Shown here one piece after another: positions 52,324-60,851 of a stretch of DNA of 64,000 bases. The DNA is taken from assembly GCA_017618115.1 (NCBI GenBank), contig JAFZUX010000009.1, positions 186,001 to 250,000 on the forward strand, read 5' to 3'. This DNA is from Bacteroidales bacterium. GTDB taxonomy: Bacteria; Bacteroidota; Bacteroidia; Bacteroidales; UBA932. Position numbers and translations under genes: made by a program. Under the pieces are notes generated by a model. It was given only the letters and a program-made list of their open reading frames with translations. It was not told the origin of the DNA and did no database searches. Within the stretch, counting starts at the first letter, position 1; the number at the start of each line of letters is the position of its first letter.

Positions 52324-53621
52324 CCGTTTCCAATTTCATGACGGCGGAGCAGGCCGTAAAACTTGTAAAGAGCGGAGACGGTGTCTACTTCCAGGGAAGC
52401 ACAGCGGTTCCCGAGTTAATCCAGGAGGCTCTTGCTCAAAGAGGTACGGAACTTAAAGACGTTAAGATTTACAGCGCCTTCTGCATACCGAGGGGTGTTG
52501 CCCCATTCTGCAAAGAGGAACTCAGAGACTCATTTATAGTTCGTTCGCTATTTGTCTGCGCAGATCAGAGAGAGTATATTGCCTCAGGAAACGGTAATAT
52601 GATTCCCGCCTTTTTAGGGGAAATTCCTTTCCTTTTCAGAAGCAGACAAATTCCTGTAAACGTGGCTGTTATAAACTGCTCTCTGCCGGATGAAAACGGC
52701 TATTGCAGTTACGGAATCTCCGCAGATTTGGCGGTTGCAGCTGTAGAGAGTGCGGATATTGTTATTGCTCAGGTAAATAAGAGCATCCCATACCTCTACG
52801 GCAGTGCAATGATTCACATCTCAGATATTGACGCAGCCGTTGAGTGTGATATACCTCCCGTTGCTATGGAGTTTGGAGAACCAACTGATATTGAGCGCGC
52901 TATAGGAAACAACATTGCCTCCGAAATCCCGGACGGAGCCACTCTCCAGATTGGAGTTGGCGGTATTCCTAACGCAGTGCTGAACGCAATTAAGCATCAC
53001 AAACACCTTGGACTTCATACAGAGGCAATGACGGACGGAGTAGTCCGTCTTATGGAGGAGGGAGTTATAGACAACTCTATGAAGAAGTACATACCGGGCA
53101 AGAGTGTAGGCTCTCTGGCTCTGGGTTCAAAGCACATGTACGAGTTCCTTCACTATAATAAAGACGTTGAATTCCATGATGTTGCAATAACCAATGATCC
53201 GCAGATAATACGTATGAATCCAAAGGTAATGGCAATTAATTCCGCACTGGAGATTGACCTTACCGGACAGATCTGCGCAGACAGTATTGGAGAGAAAATT
53301 TTCTCCAGCGTTGGCGGTCAGCACGATTTTATGTACGGAGGAGCGCTCTCTGAGGGAGGCAAGACATTCATTGCACTTCCGTCTGCAACAGCCAAGGGAA
53401 AGAGTAAGATAGTCCCTACTCTTACTCCCGGTGCCGGCGTTGTAACTACCAGATTCCAGGCTCAGTACATTGCTACGGAAAACGGTATAGTATATCTCAG
53501 GAATAAGGATTTGGCAGAACGTGCCAAAGCCCTTATCTCAATAGCCCATCCATCTGCAAGAGAGGAGTTGGAAAGAGCGGCCTTCAAACGTTTCGGCCAC
53601 TCATTCAGCCGCCTTTATTGA
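52320..53621 (+). CDS. acetyl-CoA hydrolase/transferase family protein
   Basis: A 433-residue family I CoA transferase of the 4-hydroxybutyrate/acetyl-CoA hydrolase group. The oxyanion region LQIGVGGIPNAVL and the catalytic Glu in GLHTEAMTDGVV are present. I infer that it moves CoA from the aryl-acetyl-CoA made by IorAB to acetate (or hydrolyses it), releasing an arylacetate such as phenylacetate or indoleacetate. Plain acetate/succinate CoA transfer is also possible. It ends in a seven-base overlap with the convergent DUF4301 gene. Confidence 0.9.
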   Translation: MTVSNFMTAEQAVKLVKSGDGVYFQGSTAVPELIQEALAQRGTELKDVKIYSAFCIPRGVAPFCKEELRDSFIVRSLFVCADQREYIASGNGNMIPAFLGEIPFLFRSRQIPVNVAVINCSLPDENGYCSYGISADLAVAAVESADIVIAQVNKSIPYLYGSAMIHISDIDAAVECDIPPVAMEFGEPTDIERAIGNNIASEIPDGATLQIGVGGIPNAVLNAIKHHKHLGLHTEAMTDGVVRLMEEGVIDNSMKKYIPGKSVGSLALGSKHMYEFLHYNKDVEFHDVAITNDPQIIRMNPKVMAINSALEIDLTGQICADSIGEKIFSSVGGQHDFMYGGALSEGGKTFIALPSATAKGKSKIVPTLTPGAGVVTTRFQAQYIATENGIVYLRNKDLAERAKALISIAHPSAREELERAAFKRFGHSFSRLY

Positions 53622-54907
53622 TGATTCTTTCTTAACAGATCCTGAATGCTCTTTACCGGATTGAAAGTAGAGAGCGGCACCTCTATGAACTGAGTGTTCC
53701 ATCTGCTCATAGAACCGTTCCAAAGTCCCGGTAACTCAGTGTAATGCACCTTCTTACCCTCAAAGGTCTTCTCCACCTTAAGAGCGGTAGAGGGGTCTGT
53801 AAATTCACTGAGTCTGTATTTTGCACCGCTGCAATCTTTTATACAGCATACAATATCCACCGGATTGAAGTGGGTAGATTTCTTAAGCAGTTCTTTATCT
53901 TCAACCTGTACACCCTCAAGTATTTGCAGAGATGTACTTCCGTCCTCTTCATTGCAGATGAAAGGACCGCCGCCCGCTTCTCCCTCGTTTTTAACCATTC
54001 CGCACACTCTTAAAGGACGGTCCAAAACATTAATCAGATAATCTGCAATCTCTCCCATAGGTGCGCTAAACTTTTGCGTAATAAGGAGTTCCTCCTCCAG
54101 GAAACTGGTTGCAGCTGCAATAGCCTCCTCAAGTTCGTCTCCGCCCTGAGCGCTCTGAAGATTCATTATCAGAAGATTAGCCTGGGCCTTAAGCATTACG
54201 GCTCTTCCCAGCAGAACTCTCTTCCACTTGATAGTATCGTCCAGATACTCCTCCTTAACTACGTTGTCTATATTTTTAATAAAGATAAAGTCCTGATTTA
54301 TAGACTGCAAGTTCTTTAGCAGAGCACCGTGGCCAGCAGGACGGCGCAAAACGGTTCCGTCCTTTTTAACAGCCGGCTTATTGTTTGCCCCGTATGCAAT
54401 TACGTCTGTCTTAGGATCTTGAGTTGAAAATGAGATATGATATTTGCAGCCGAATCTCTTAGAATAGGCACTTCTTTTACTTCTCAAGAGCTTTCTGAAC
54501 TCATCTATATGCTCCGGAGAAACCGTAAAATGCAGATTTACAGCATCATTCAAATCCTTGGCATAGAAGGCACCCTCAACAAGATGCTCCTCAAAAGGAG
54601 TGCGAACAATCTCACCGTATTTATGGAACGGCAGAAGACCCTTTGGAGTAGATGCCAGTTTATCCTTTGGAATTGAGAGATTTATAGCAATTTTCTCTCT
54701 GTTTTCCATAACCTGTGCAAGAGCTTTGTCATCCTTGCCGAACAGAGGGGCGAACATTCTTGTTGCCGCACCGCTGGCGGGAACAAACTTGCAGAGTGTA
54801 CCGGTAAAACTATCCGCAGCCGATATGGCTGTATGTATCTCATCTTCAGTAAGACGCTTTATGCCGCCGTTTCTTGTGGAGGCCGCCTTTTTAATATTTA
54901 AACTCAT
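53615..54907 (-). CDS. DUF4301 protein
   Basis: A protein of about 430 residues in the DUF4301 family, which is found mainly in Bacteroidetes and has no experimental role. The N-terminal part contains VPASGAATRMF, reminiscent of the glycine-rich loop of nucleotidyltransferases, followed later by RRPAGHGALLKNL and FIFIKNIDNVV, where acidic residues could bind metal. I therefore suspect a sugar-nucleotide-like transferase, with low certainty. I chose the ATG at 54907, overlapping pdxB by 17 bases; a TTG at 54940 is an unlikely alternative. It is the last gene of the recF-DUF721-pdxB unit. Confidence 0.8.
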   Translation of the reverse strand: MSLNIKKAASTRNGGIKRLTEDEIHTAISAADSFTGTLCKFVPASGAATRMFAPLFGKDDKALAQVMENREKIAINLSIPKDKLASTPKGLLPFHKYGEIVRTPFEEHLVEGAFYAKDLNDAVNLHFTVSPEHIDEFRKLLRSKRSAYSKRFGCKYHISFSTQDPKTDVIAYGANNKPAVKKDGTVLRRPAGHGALLKNLQSINQDFIFIKNIDNVVKEEYLDDTIKWKRVLLGRAVMLKAQANLLIMNLQSAQGGDELEEAIAAATSFLEEELLITQKFSAPMGEIADYLINVLDRPLRVCGMVKNEGEAGGGPFICNEEDGSTSLQILEGVQVEDKELLKKSTHFNPVDIVCCIKDCSGAKYRLSEFTDPSTALKVEKTFEGKKVHYTELPGLWNGSMSRWNTQFIEVPLSTFNPVKSIQDLLRKNHQ

Positions 54908-55922
54908 TTCTGTAGATATATTCAGTTCTGATTTTTTCAAAATTTTCCGGAGTCTCTCTAAGCAGAGAATCCAACTCTTTTATTGGGAAGAATGAGAGAA
55001 GTTGTTTCTCTATATCTCCCGATAAATCCAACATATGCCTTGTCTCTTCACTCTCCTTTCCGAATTTCTCCAACTCCCTTATACCCAGAAGTTCAGCCAC
55101 GCTCCTTACAACAGCCGCAGTGCCGTTTTTCTTACCTTCAACGGAGTATCCGGCAATATGAGGAGTGGCAATGTCCGCTCTTAAAAGAAGCTCTCTGTTT
55201 ATAACCGGCTCATTGCACCAAACATCCAAAATCACACGCCCCACCCTCTTTGAAGCAAGAAGAGCCGCCTCATCCAAAACCTCTCCCCTAGAGCAGTTTA
55301 TAAAGGTTGCACCCTGTTTGATTTGGGAGAAGAACACCGAGGAGGCCATACCTTTTGTGGTGGAATCCAAAGGGGTGTGCATAGTAACTATATCAGATTT
55401 TTCCAGCACCTCATCCAATGAATAGTATGGAATGGAACCTCCACAGGCCCTCTGCTCCAACTCTTTAGGAGGGTCATTACGCATAACGCTTAATCCCATA
55501 GCCTCACCCAAAGCAGCCACCTTCTCCCCTACGTGACCCGCGCCGATCACTCCCAGAGTAATCTTCTTTCTCTCGGAAAGAGTTGAAGGAATGAGATTTA
55601 GAGCGGCCAGAGAGGTAAAGACGTACTGCATAACCGCACCGCTGTTACAGCCTGGAGCGGAGAATACCTTAATAGAATGGGAGTTGCAATATGGAATATC
55701 TATATGATCCGTCCCGATGGTTGCCGTAGCAATGGCTTTAACGCCGCTTCCCTCAAGAAGATGTGCGTTGCACTTTGTCCTGGTTCTGATTATAAGAATC
55801 TTATCCCCCACCGTAGAACTTATTGCAGAGGAGAATTCTCCCCCCTTGCAGTAGAGAGTCTCAACGAACGATTCAAAGAGACCTCTAATATACGGTATGG
55901 CGTCATCTATAATCAGTTTCAT
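54891..55922 (-). CDS. pdxB: erythronate-4-phosphate dehydrogenase
   Basis: D-2-hydroxyacid dehydrogenase of vitamin B6 (pyridoxal phosphate) synthesis by the DXP-dependent route, 343 residues. The N-terminal IIDDAIPYIRGLFE is characteristic of PdxB, the NAD loop is GVIGAGHVGEKVA, catalytic Arg/Glu/His lie in NCSRGEVLDEAAL and DVWCNEP, then ATPHIAGYSVEGKKNG. It begins two bases after the DUF721 stop and overlaps the DUF4301 ATG. Confidence 0.93.
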   Translation of the reverse strand: MKLIIDDAIPYIRGLFESFVETLYCKGGEFSSAISSTVGDKILIIRTRTKCNAHLLEGSGVKAIATATIGTDHIDIPYCNSHSIKVFSAPGCNSGAVMQYVFTSLAALNLIPSTLSERKKITLGVIGAGHVGEKVAALGEAMGLSVMRNDPPKELEQRACGGSIPYYSLDEVLEKSDIVTMHTPLDSTTKGMASSVFFSQIKQGATFINCSRGEVLDEAALLASKRVGRVILDVWCNEPVINRELLLRADIATPHIAGYSVEGKKNGTAAVVRSVAELLGIRELEKFGKESEETRHMLDLSGDIEKQLLSFFPIKELDSLLRETPENFEKIRTEYIYRNEFKY

Positions 55923-55924
55923 AA

Positions 55925-56215
55925 CTATCTCAAGACTATCTTCTTAACCACATCCGAGCCTAAAGCCTTATTGATTGTCTCTTTTATGGAATAGGCTCTT
56001 GCAATCAGCATACTTCTTAATATTGAGGAACTTATAGTACAATAAAGAACCCCGTCCTTAAAGAATTTTGACATTGTGGCCCTGGTGATATTCTCCTCCA
56101 TAACCTCGTCCCAGGTACGCAACACTCTTGCGGCCAGGATATTATCCCCCTTTTCAATATCGTTGATATACTCCCTTAGAAGCTGCCCCAATTTTACCGG
56201 TTTGTTGCGTTTCAT
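55925..56215 (-). CDS. DUF721 (DciA-like) protein
   Basis: A 96-residue basic protein with the DUF721 core (LGQLLREYI, VLRTWDEVMEENI, LYCTISSSILRSMLIARAYSI). Members related to DciA load replicative helicase, and the location next to recF supports a role at replication forks or repair; this is an inference. Its ATG overlaps the recF stop (ATGA) and pdxB follows after two bases. Confidence 0.85.
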   Translation of the reverse strand: MKRNKPVKLGQLLREYINDIEKGDNILAARVLRTWDEVMEENITRATMSKFFKDGVLYCTISSSILRSMLIARAYSIKETINKALGSDVVKKIVLR

Positions 56216-57333
56216 ACCTCTTTTATATTACCCTGTTCCACCTCAAAACTCTTGCACTCTCCCCCAATCTTTTTAACCAGCTTCTCCATTCTCACTTTAT
56301 TGCTGTCTGTGATGAAAATCTGAGAAAAGTCTTCACCCACAACCAGTTGGAGTAGATACTCCACCCTGTTCATATCCAATTTGTCAAAGATATCATCCAA
56401 AAGAAGAATAGGAGCCGTTCCGTTAAAGAGCCTCTTCATAATGGAGAACTGTGAGAGTTTCAAGGCAATCAAAAAGCACTTCTGCTGACCCTGGCTTGCA
56501 CAGCTTTTAAGAGGGTGAAACTCTCCGTCTGAAGCGGTTATCTCAAATTCCAAATCATCCCGATGGATTCCCGCAGTGGTAAAGCCCATCATACGGTCTC
56601 TCTCTCTGTTCTTTTGAAGAATCTCAGCCAGAGGCATCTTCTCCAGGTCACTTATGTACTTTACCGCAACCGATTCCGCTCTGCCGCTCACCTTTGCATA
56701 GTATTCCCCCACACTCTCATTGAGCTGCCCGGCAAGGCTCTTCCTCTTTTCATATATATAGGAGGCCAAAGAAGTTAGTTGAACGTCAATGGCTTCCGTA
56801 AGTTCCTCGTTATCTTCCGCGTTTTTGAGAAGACCGTTGCGCTGGGCTATCAACTTGTTGTATCTCTGCAGTTTAAAGAGATATTCCCTGTCTACCTGAG
56901 AGAGTAGAGCATCCATAAAGCGGCGTCTCTCCCTGCCGGAGAGGTTTACAAGTGAAGAGTCCGACGGGGAGACCATAACTATCGGGAAGATGCCGATATG
57001 GTCTGAAAGGCGCTTGTAGGCCTTCCCCTCCCGTTTGAGCAGTTTGCCCTCCTGAGGCCCCTTTCCGTATATGGCGAGCCCTATTGTAGTGAGGGAGCCG
57101 TCATCCATCACATAGGTTCCGTTCAGAGCGGCCGCATCGGCTCCGTGCCTTATGGAGAAGGAGTCCTGATAATTGAAGAAACTCTTGGTCATGGAGAGGG
57201 AGTATACCGCATCCAGAAGGTTGGTTTTGCCTACGCCGTTGTTGCCGGAAATACAGTTGAGTTTTCCGGAGAAAGAGAGCTCCGCAAGGCGGATGTTCTT
57301 AAAATCGGTGACGGTAATCTTGCTTAAAAACAT
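56212..57333 (-). CDS. recF: DNA replication and repair protein RecF
   Basis: SMC-like ATPase that loads RecA at gaps with RecOR, 373 residues. Walker A is SGNNGVGKTNLLDA, the signature is in SQGQQKCFLIALKLSQ, and Walker B and D-loop are ILLLDDIFDKLD. Length is typical. It starts the minus-strand unit recF - DUF721 - pdxB - DUF4301 from a consensus promoter at 57351-57358, and is not near dnaA in this window. Confidence 0.96.
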   Translation of the reverse strand: MFLSKITVTDFKNIRLAELSFSGKLNCISGNNGVGKTNLLDAVYSLSMTKSFFNYQDSFSIRHGADAAALNGTYVMDDGSLTTIGLAIYGKGPQEGKLLKREGKAYKRLSDHIGIFPIVMVSPSDSSLVNLSGRERRRFMDALLSQVDREYLFKLQRYNKLIAQRNGLLKNAEDNEELTEAIDVQLTSLASYIYEKRKSLAGQLNESVGEYYAKVSGRAESVAVKYISDLEKMPLAEILQKNRERDRMMGFTTAGIHRDDLEFEITASDGEFHPLKSCASQGQQKCFLIALKLSQFSIMKRLFNGTAPILLLDDIFDKLDMNRVEYLLQLVVGEDFSQIFITDSNKVRMEKLVKKIGGECKSFEVEQGNIKEV

Positions 57334-57347
57334 AAGTCAAAAAACTA

Positions 57348-57379
57348 TTGCAAAATTAGAATTTTATTCTGTAAATTTG
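57348..57379 (+). promoter_or_regulatory. promoter for the TPR-yebC-methylmalonyl-CoA decarboxylase operon
   Basis: -7 TAAATTTG at 57372-57379 with a TTG at 57348-57350 placed 21 bp upstream as a possible -33. The -33 touches the divergent recF -7 box. The first ATG is at 57405. Confidence 0.55.
57351..57358 (-). promoter_or_regulatory. -7 promoter element for recF operon
   Basis: Minus-strand TAATTTTG, exact consensus, 17 bp before the recF ATG and only 13 bp from the plus-strand box. Confidence 0.55.
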
Positions 57380-57404
57380 CACTTCGCATAAAATCTTAAG
57401 AAAA

Positions 57405-58085
57405 ATGGCTAATAATAAAAATGTACGTACTGAGCGTGAGCAAAATGTAGCTGAGGCAGTATCTAAGACAGAACTGTTTTTTGAGAACAACAAAAAGACC
57501 ATAGCATATATCGTAGCCGGCATTATAGTGGTGGCTGCCCTTGTATTTGCCTGGATCAACCTTATCACCATACCTAAGCAGAAAGAGGCTGTAGATCAGC
57601 TTTTCACTGCTGAGCGCTATTTCAGGACAGATTCCTTCAACCTGGCGCTTAACGGAGACGGAAACGCTCTCGGATTCAAGCAGGTGATTGACAAATACGG
57701 CAAAAAGGCCGGTGAGGCTGCCTATTTTGACGCAGGCGTTTGCTGCCTTCGTCTGGGTGACAATGACGGTGCTATCTCATACCTTAAGAAATACAGCACA
57801 AAGGATAAGATAATGCAGGCAAGAGCTAAGGCTTGTATTGGTGACGCCCTTGTAAATAAGGGAGATGTAAAGAGTGCCGTTTCATATTTTGAGGATGCTG
57901 CCGCTACTGCAGACAATATTCTGGCAGCAGGTTACCTTCTCAAATTGGGTCTCTGCCAGGAGGAATTAGGAAAGCCTGCAGAGGCAATTAAGGCATACCA
58001 GAAGATAAAGGATCTCTACGGAAACACTCCAGAGGGATACGAGATTGATAAATTTATTTCTAGAGCAGAAGCCGCTATAAAATAA
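57405..58085 (+). CDS. membrane-anchored tetratricopeptide repeat protein
   Basis: A 226-residue protein with one N-terminal membrane helix (about 33-53, IAYIVAGIIVVAALVFAWI) preceded by a basic cytoplasmic segment, then TPR-like helical repeats (about 95-220; AAYFDAGVCCLRLGDNDGAISYLKK and AKACIGDALVNKGDVKSA are typical units). The layout resembles YfgM-like periplasmic TPR proteins that aid envelope protein quality control; that role is inferred. It is the first gene of a long plus-strand unit, seven bases before yebC. Confidence 0.82.
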   Translation: MANNKNVRTEREQNVAEAVSKTELFFENNKKTIAYIVAGIIVVAALVFAWINLITIPKQKEAVDQLFTAERYFRTDSFNLALNGDGNALGFKQVIDKYGKKAGEAAYFDAGVCCLRLGDNDGAISYLKKYSTKDKIMQARAKACIGDALVNKGDVKSAVSYFEDAAATADNILAAGYLLKLGLCQEELGKPAEAIKAYQKIKDLYGNTPEGYEIDKFISRAEAAIK

Positions 58086-58091
58086 GCTGTT

Positions 58092-58838
58092 ATGGGAAGA
58101 GCGTTTGAATTCAGAAAAGAGAGAAAGTTCAAGAGATGGGGCAACATGGCCCGCGTCTTCACAAGATTAGGAAAAGAGATAACAATTGCTGCAAAGAACG
58201 GCGGTCCGGATCCGGACTACAACCCTACCCTGAGAACAATAATCCAGACGGCAAAGAGTGAAAATATGCCTAAGGAGAACATAGACAGGGCAATAAAGAG
58301 AGCGGTAGAGAAAGATCAGAGTGATTATCAGGAGATAGTTTACGAGGGCTACGGTCCCGGCGGTATTGCCTATCTCATTGAGACTGCAACAGATAACCAT
58401 ACACGTACCGTTGCAAACATCCGCAGTTATTTCAACAAGTATAACGGAACCCTTGGAACCAGCGGCAGCGTAGAGTTTATGTTTGACCATAAATGCGTCT
58501 TCAAGATTAAGAGCGAGAAAGAGCCTATAGATTTGGACGAACTTGAACTCGAACTTATAGACTACGGTGCAGACGAGGTATTTAAGGATACGGATGATGA
58601 TGGAAATGAGACCATTATGATTTACGGAGCCTACAAATCCTTTGGTGAAATTCAGAAGTTTATAGAGGATAAGGGTTACACAATTGTAAGCGGAGGATTT
58701 GAGAGAATCCCTACCGTAGACCTTAAAAAACTCCCGGAAGAACAACGGTTGGAAAATGAGAAATTAATAGAGAAGATAGAGAACGATGAAGACGTTCAGA
58801 ATGTATATCATACATTAGACCTATCAGACTCACAATAG
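58092..58838 (+). CDS. yebC: YebC/PmpR-family protein
   Basis: Conserved 248-residue protein with the YebC N-terminal helical domain (MGRAFEFRKERKFKRWGNMARVFTRLGKEI, cut here to its start) and the domain containing YEGYGPGGIAYLIETATDNHTRT. Members have been described as transcription regulators and more recently as ribosome-associated factors that relieve stalling. Which applies here cannot be told. Length is typical. Confidence 0.95.
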   Translation: MGRAFEFRKERKFKRWGNMARVFTRLGKEITIAAKNGGPDPDYNPTLRTIIQTAKSENMPKENIDRAIKRAVEKDQSDYQEIVYEGYGPGGIAYLIETATDNHTRTVANIRSYFNKYNGTLGTSGSVEFMFDHKCVFKIKSEKEPIDLDELELELIDYGADEVFKDTDDDGNETIMIYGAYKSFGEIQKFIEDKGYTIVSGGFERIPTVDLKKLPEEQRLENEKLIEKIENDEDVQNVYHTLDLSDSQ

Positions 58839-58859
58839 GATTATAAAAAAACAAATATT

Positions 58860-59273
58860 ATGGAATTAACTCACATTGAACACCTTGGGATTGCAGTAAA
58901 CTCATTGGAAGAGGCTATCCCATACTATGAAAAGATGCTTGGTCTTAAGTGCTACTCTATTGAGGAAGTTAAAGATCAGAAGGTTAAAACCGCATTCTTC
59001 AAGATTGGACAGACAAAGATTGAGCTCCTGGAGAGCACGGATCCTGAAGGCACAATAGCAAAATTCATAGAGAAGAGAGGAGAGGGCATTCATCACATGG
59101 CATTTGCTACACCATCTGTAAAGGATTGTCTTTCAGAGCTTGAGGCAAAGGGTGTGCGTCTTATAGACAAAGAGCCTCGCAAGGGTGCTGAGGGTCTTAA
59201 CATTGCATTCCTCCATCCAAAATCCACTCACGGTGTTCTGACAGAGATCTGTGAGGATCCTAATAAGAAGTAA
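58860..59273 (+). CDS. mce: methylmalonyl-CoA epimerase
   Basis: Vicinal-oxygen-chelate enzyme of 137 residues that converts (R)- and (S)-methylmalonyl-CoA. Metal ligands fit His in IEHLGIAV, His in [10 protein letters not shown] and Glu near LTEICED. It links the mutase product to the decarboxylase encoded directly downstream; the mutase itself is not in this window. It lies 21 bp after yebC and 17 bp before mmdA. Confidence 0.94.
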   Translation: MELTHIEHLGIAVNSLEEAIPYYEKMLGLKCYSIEEVKDQKVKTAFFKIGQTKIELLESTDPEGTIAKFIEKRGEGIHHMAFATPSVKDCLSELEAKGVRLIDKEPRKGAEGLNIAFLHPKSTHGVLTEICEDPNKK

Positions 59274-59290
59274 TACTAAAACCGAACAAT

Positions 59291-60841
59291 ATGAGTCAGC
59301 AACTCGAAGCCGTAAAGGCGTTAATATCCCTTAGGGAGAAAGCTCGTCTGGGAGGAGGTCAGAAAAGGATTGATTCTCAGCACGAAAAAGGAAAGTTTAC
59401 CGCAAGAGAGAGAATTGCAATGCTGCTGGACGAAGGCAGTTTTGAGGAGTTCGATATGTTTGTAACCCACCGCTGTACAAACTTCGGAATGGAGAAGAAT
59501 CACGTTTTGGGAGACGGTGTGGTAACAGGCTACGGAACAGTTGGCGGACGTCTGGTATATGTTTTTGCTCAGGACTTTACAGTTCTTGGCGGATCTCTCA
59601 GCGAAACCTTTGCACAGAAGATCTGCAAGGTAATGGATATAGCAATGAAGGTGGGTGCACCGGTTATCGGTATCAACGACTCCGGCGGAGCACGTATCCA
59701 GGAGGGTGTCAACGCACTTGCAGGTTATACTGAAATCTTCCAGAGAAACATTCTTGCCAGCGGCGTAATTCCGCAGATATCAGCAATATTCGGTCCTTGC
59801 GCAGGTGGTGCGGTTTACTCCCCTGCTCTTACGGATTTCAACGTTATGTCTAAGGGCAGCTACATGTTCCTTACAGGTCCTAAGGTTGTTAAATCAGTTC
59901 TCGGTGAGGACGTTACACAGGAGACCCTCGGAGGAGCATCCGTTCACGCAAGCAAGAGCGGTGTTGCACACTTTGCAGTAGATAACGAGGAGATTGGTAT
60001 TCAGACAATTAAAGACCTTCTCTCATATTTGCCTCAGAACAATATGGAGAAGACCCCTATTGTTCCTACCAATGACCCTGTCAACAGAATGGATGACATT
60101 CTGAACGATATTATTCCGGATAATCCTAACAAGCCTTACAATATGTACTCCGTTATCAAGTCTATAGTTGATGACGGCAAATTCCTTGAGGTTCACAAGG
60201 ATTACGCAAAGAGCCTCATAGTTGGTTTTGCAAGATTTGACGGTATCACCGTAGGTATCGTTGCAAACCAGCCATCAGTTCTGGCCGGCGTATTGGATTC
60301 CAACTCAAGCCGTAAGGGTGCAAGATTCGTCCGCTTCTGTGACGCATTCAACATCCCTATCCTCACCCTTGAGGACGTTCCTGGCTTCCTCCCTGGTACT
60401 CAGCAGGAGTACAACGGTATCATCCTTCACGGAGCAAAACTTCTCTACGCATTCGGAGAGGCTACCGTTCCAAAGATTACAGTAGTTTTGAGAAAGGCTT
60501 ACGGCGGTGCATACTGCGTTATGAGTTCAAAGCACCTGAGAGGAGACATCAACTACGCATGGCCTACGGCAGAGATTGCAGTTATGGGTCCTAGCGGAGC
60601 AATTGAGATTCTATACGGTAAGGAACTCAAAGAGACTCAGGATGTTAACGCTTTCAAGACTGAGAAGGAGAAAGAGTACAGAGATGCATTTGCAAACCCT
60701 TACAATGCAGCTAAGTACGGTTATATAGATGACGTCATTGAGCCTCGCAATACCAGATTCAGAGTAATCCGCGCATTGCATCAGCTTGAGAACAAGAGAC
60801 TTACTAACCCTGCTAAGAAGCACGATAACCTTCCACTCTAA
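59291..60841 (+). CDS. mmdA: methylmalonyl-CoA decarboxylase alpha (carboxyltransferase) subunit
   Basis: Carboxyltransferase of the acyl-CoA carboxylase beta family, 516 residues. It moves the carboxyl group from methylmalonyl-CoA to biotin on MmdC. Signatures are [35 protein letters not shown], and the C-terminal [24 protein letters not shown]. Neighbouring mmdB, mmdC and oadG-like genes show it belongs to the Na+-pumping decarboxylase rather than propionyl-CoA carboxylase, although the alpha subunits alone are hard to tell apart. Confidence 0.93.
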   Translation: MSQQLEAVKALISLREKARLGGGQKRIDSQHEKGKFTARERIAMLLDEGSFEEFDMFVTHRCTNFGMEKNHVLGDGVVTGYGTVGGRLVYVFAQDFTVLGGSLSETFAQKICKVMDIAMKVGAPVIGINDSGGARIQEGVNALAGYTEIFQRNILASGVIPQISAIFGPCAGGAVYSPALTDFNVMSKGSYMFLTGPKVVKSVLGEDVTQETLGGASVHASKSGVAHFAVDNEEIGIQTIKDLLSYLPQNNMEKTPIVPTNDPVNRMDDILNDIIPDNPNKPYNMYSVIKSIVDDGKFLEVHKDYAKSLIVGFARFDGITVGIVANQPSVLAGVLDSNSSRKGARFVRFCDAFNIPILTLEDVPGFLPGTQQEYNGIILHGAKLLYAFGEATVPKITVVLRKAYGGAYCVMSSKHLRGDINYAWPTAEIAVMGPSGAIEILYGKELKETQDVNAFKTEKEKEYRDAFANPYNAAKYGYIDDVIEPRNTRFRVIRALHQLENKRLTNPAKKHDNLPL

Positions 60842-60851
60842 TTAAGACGAG

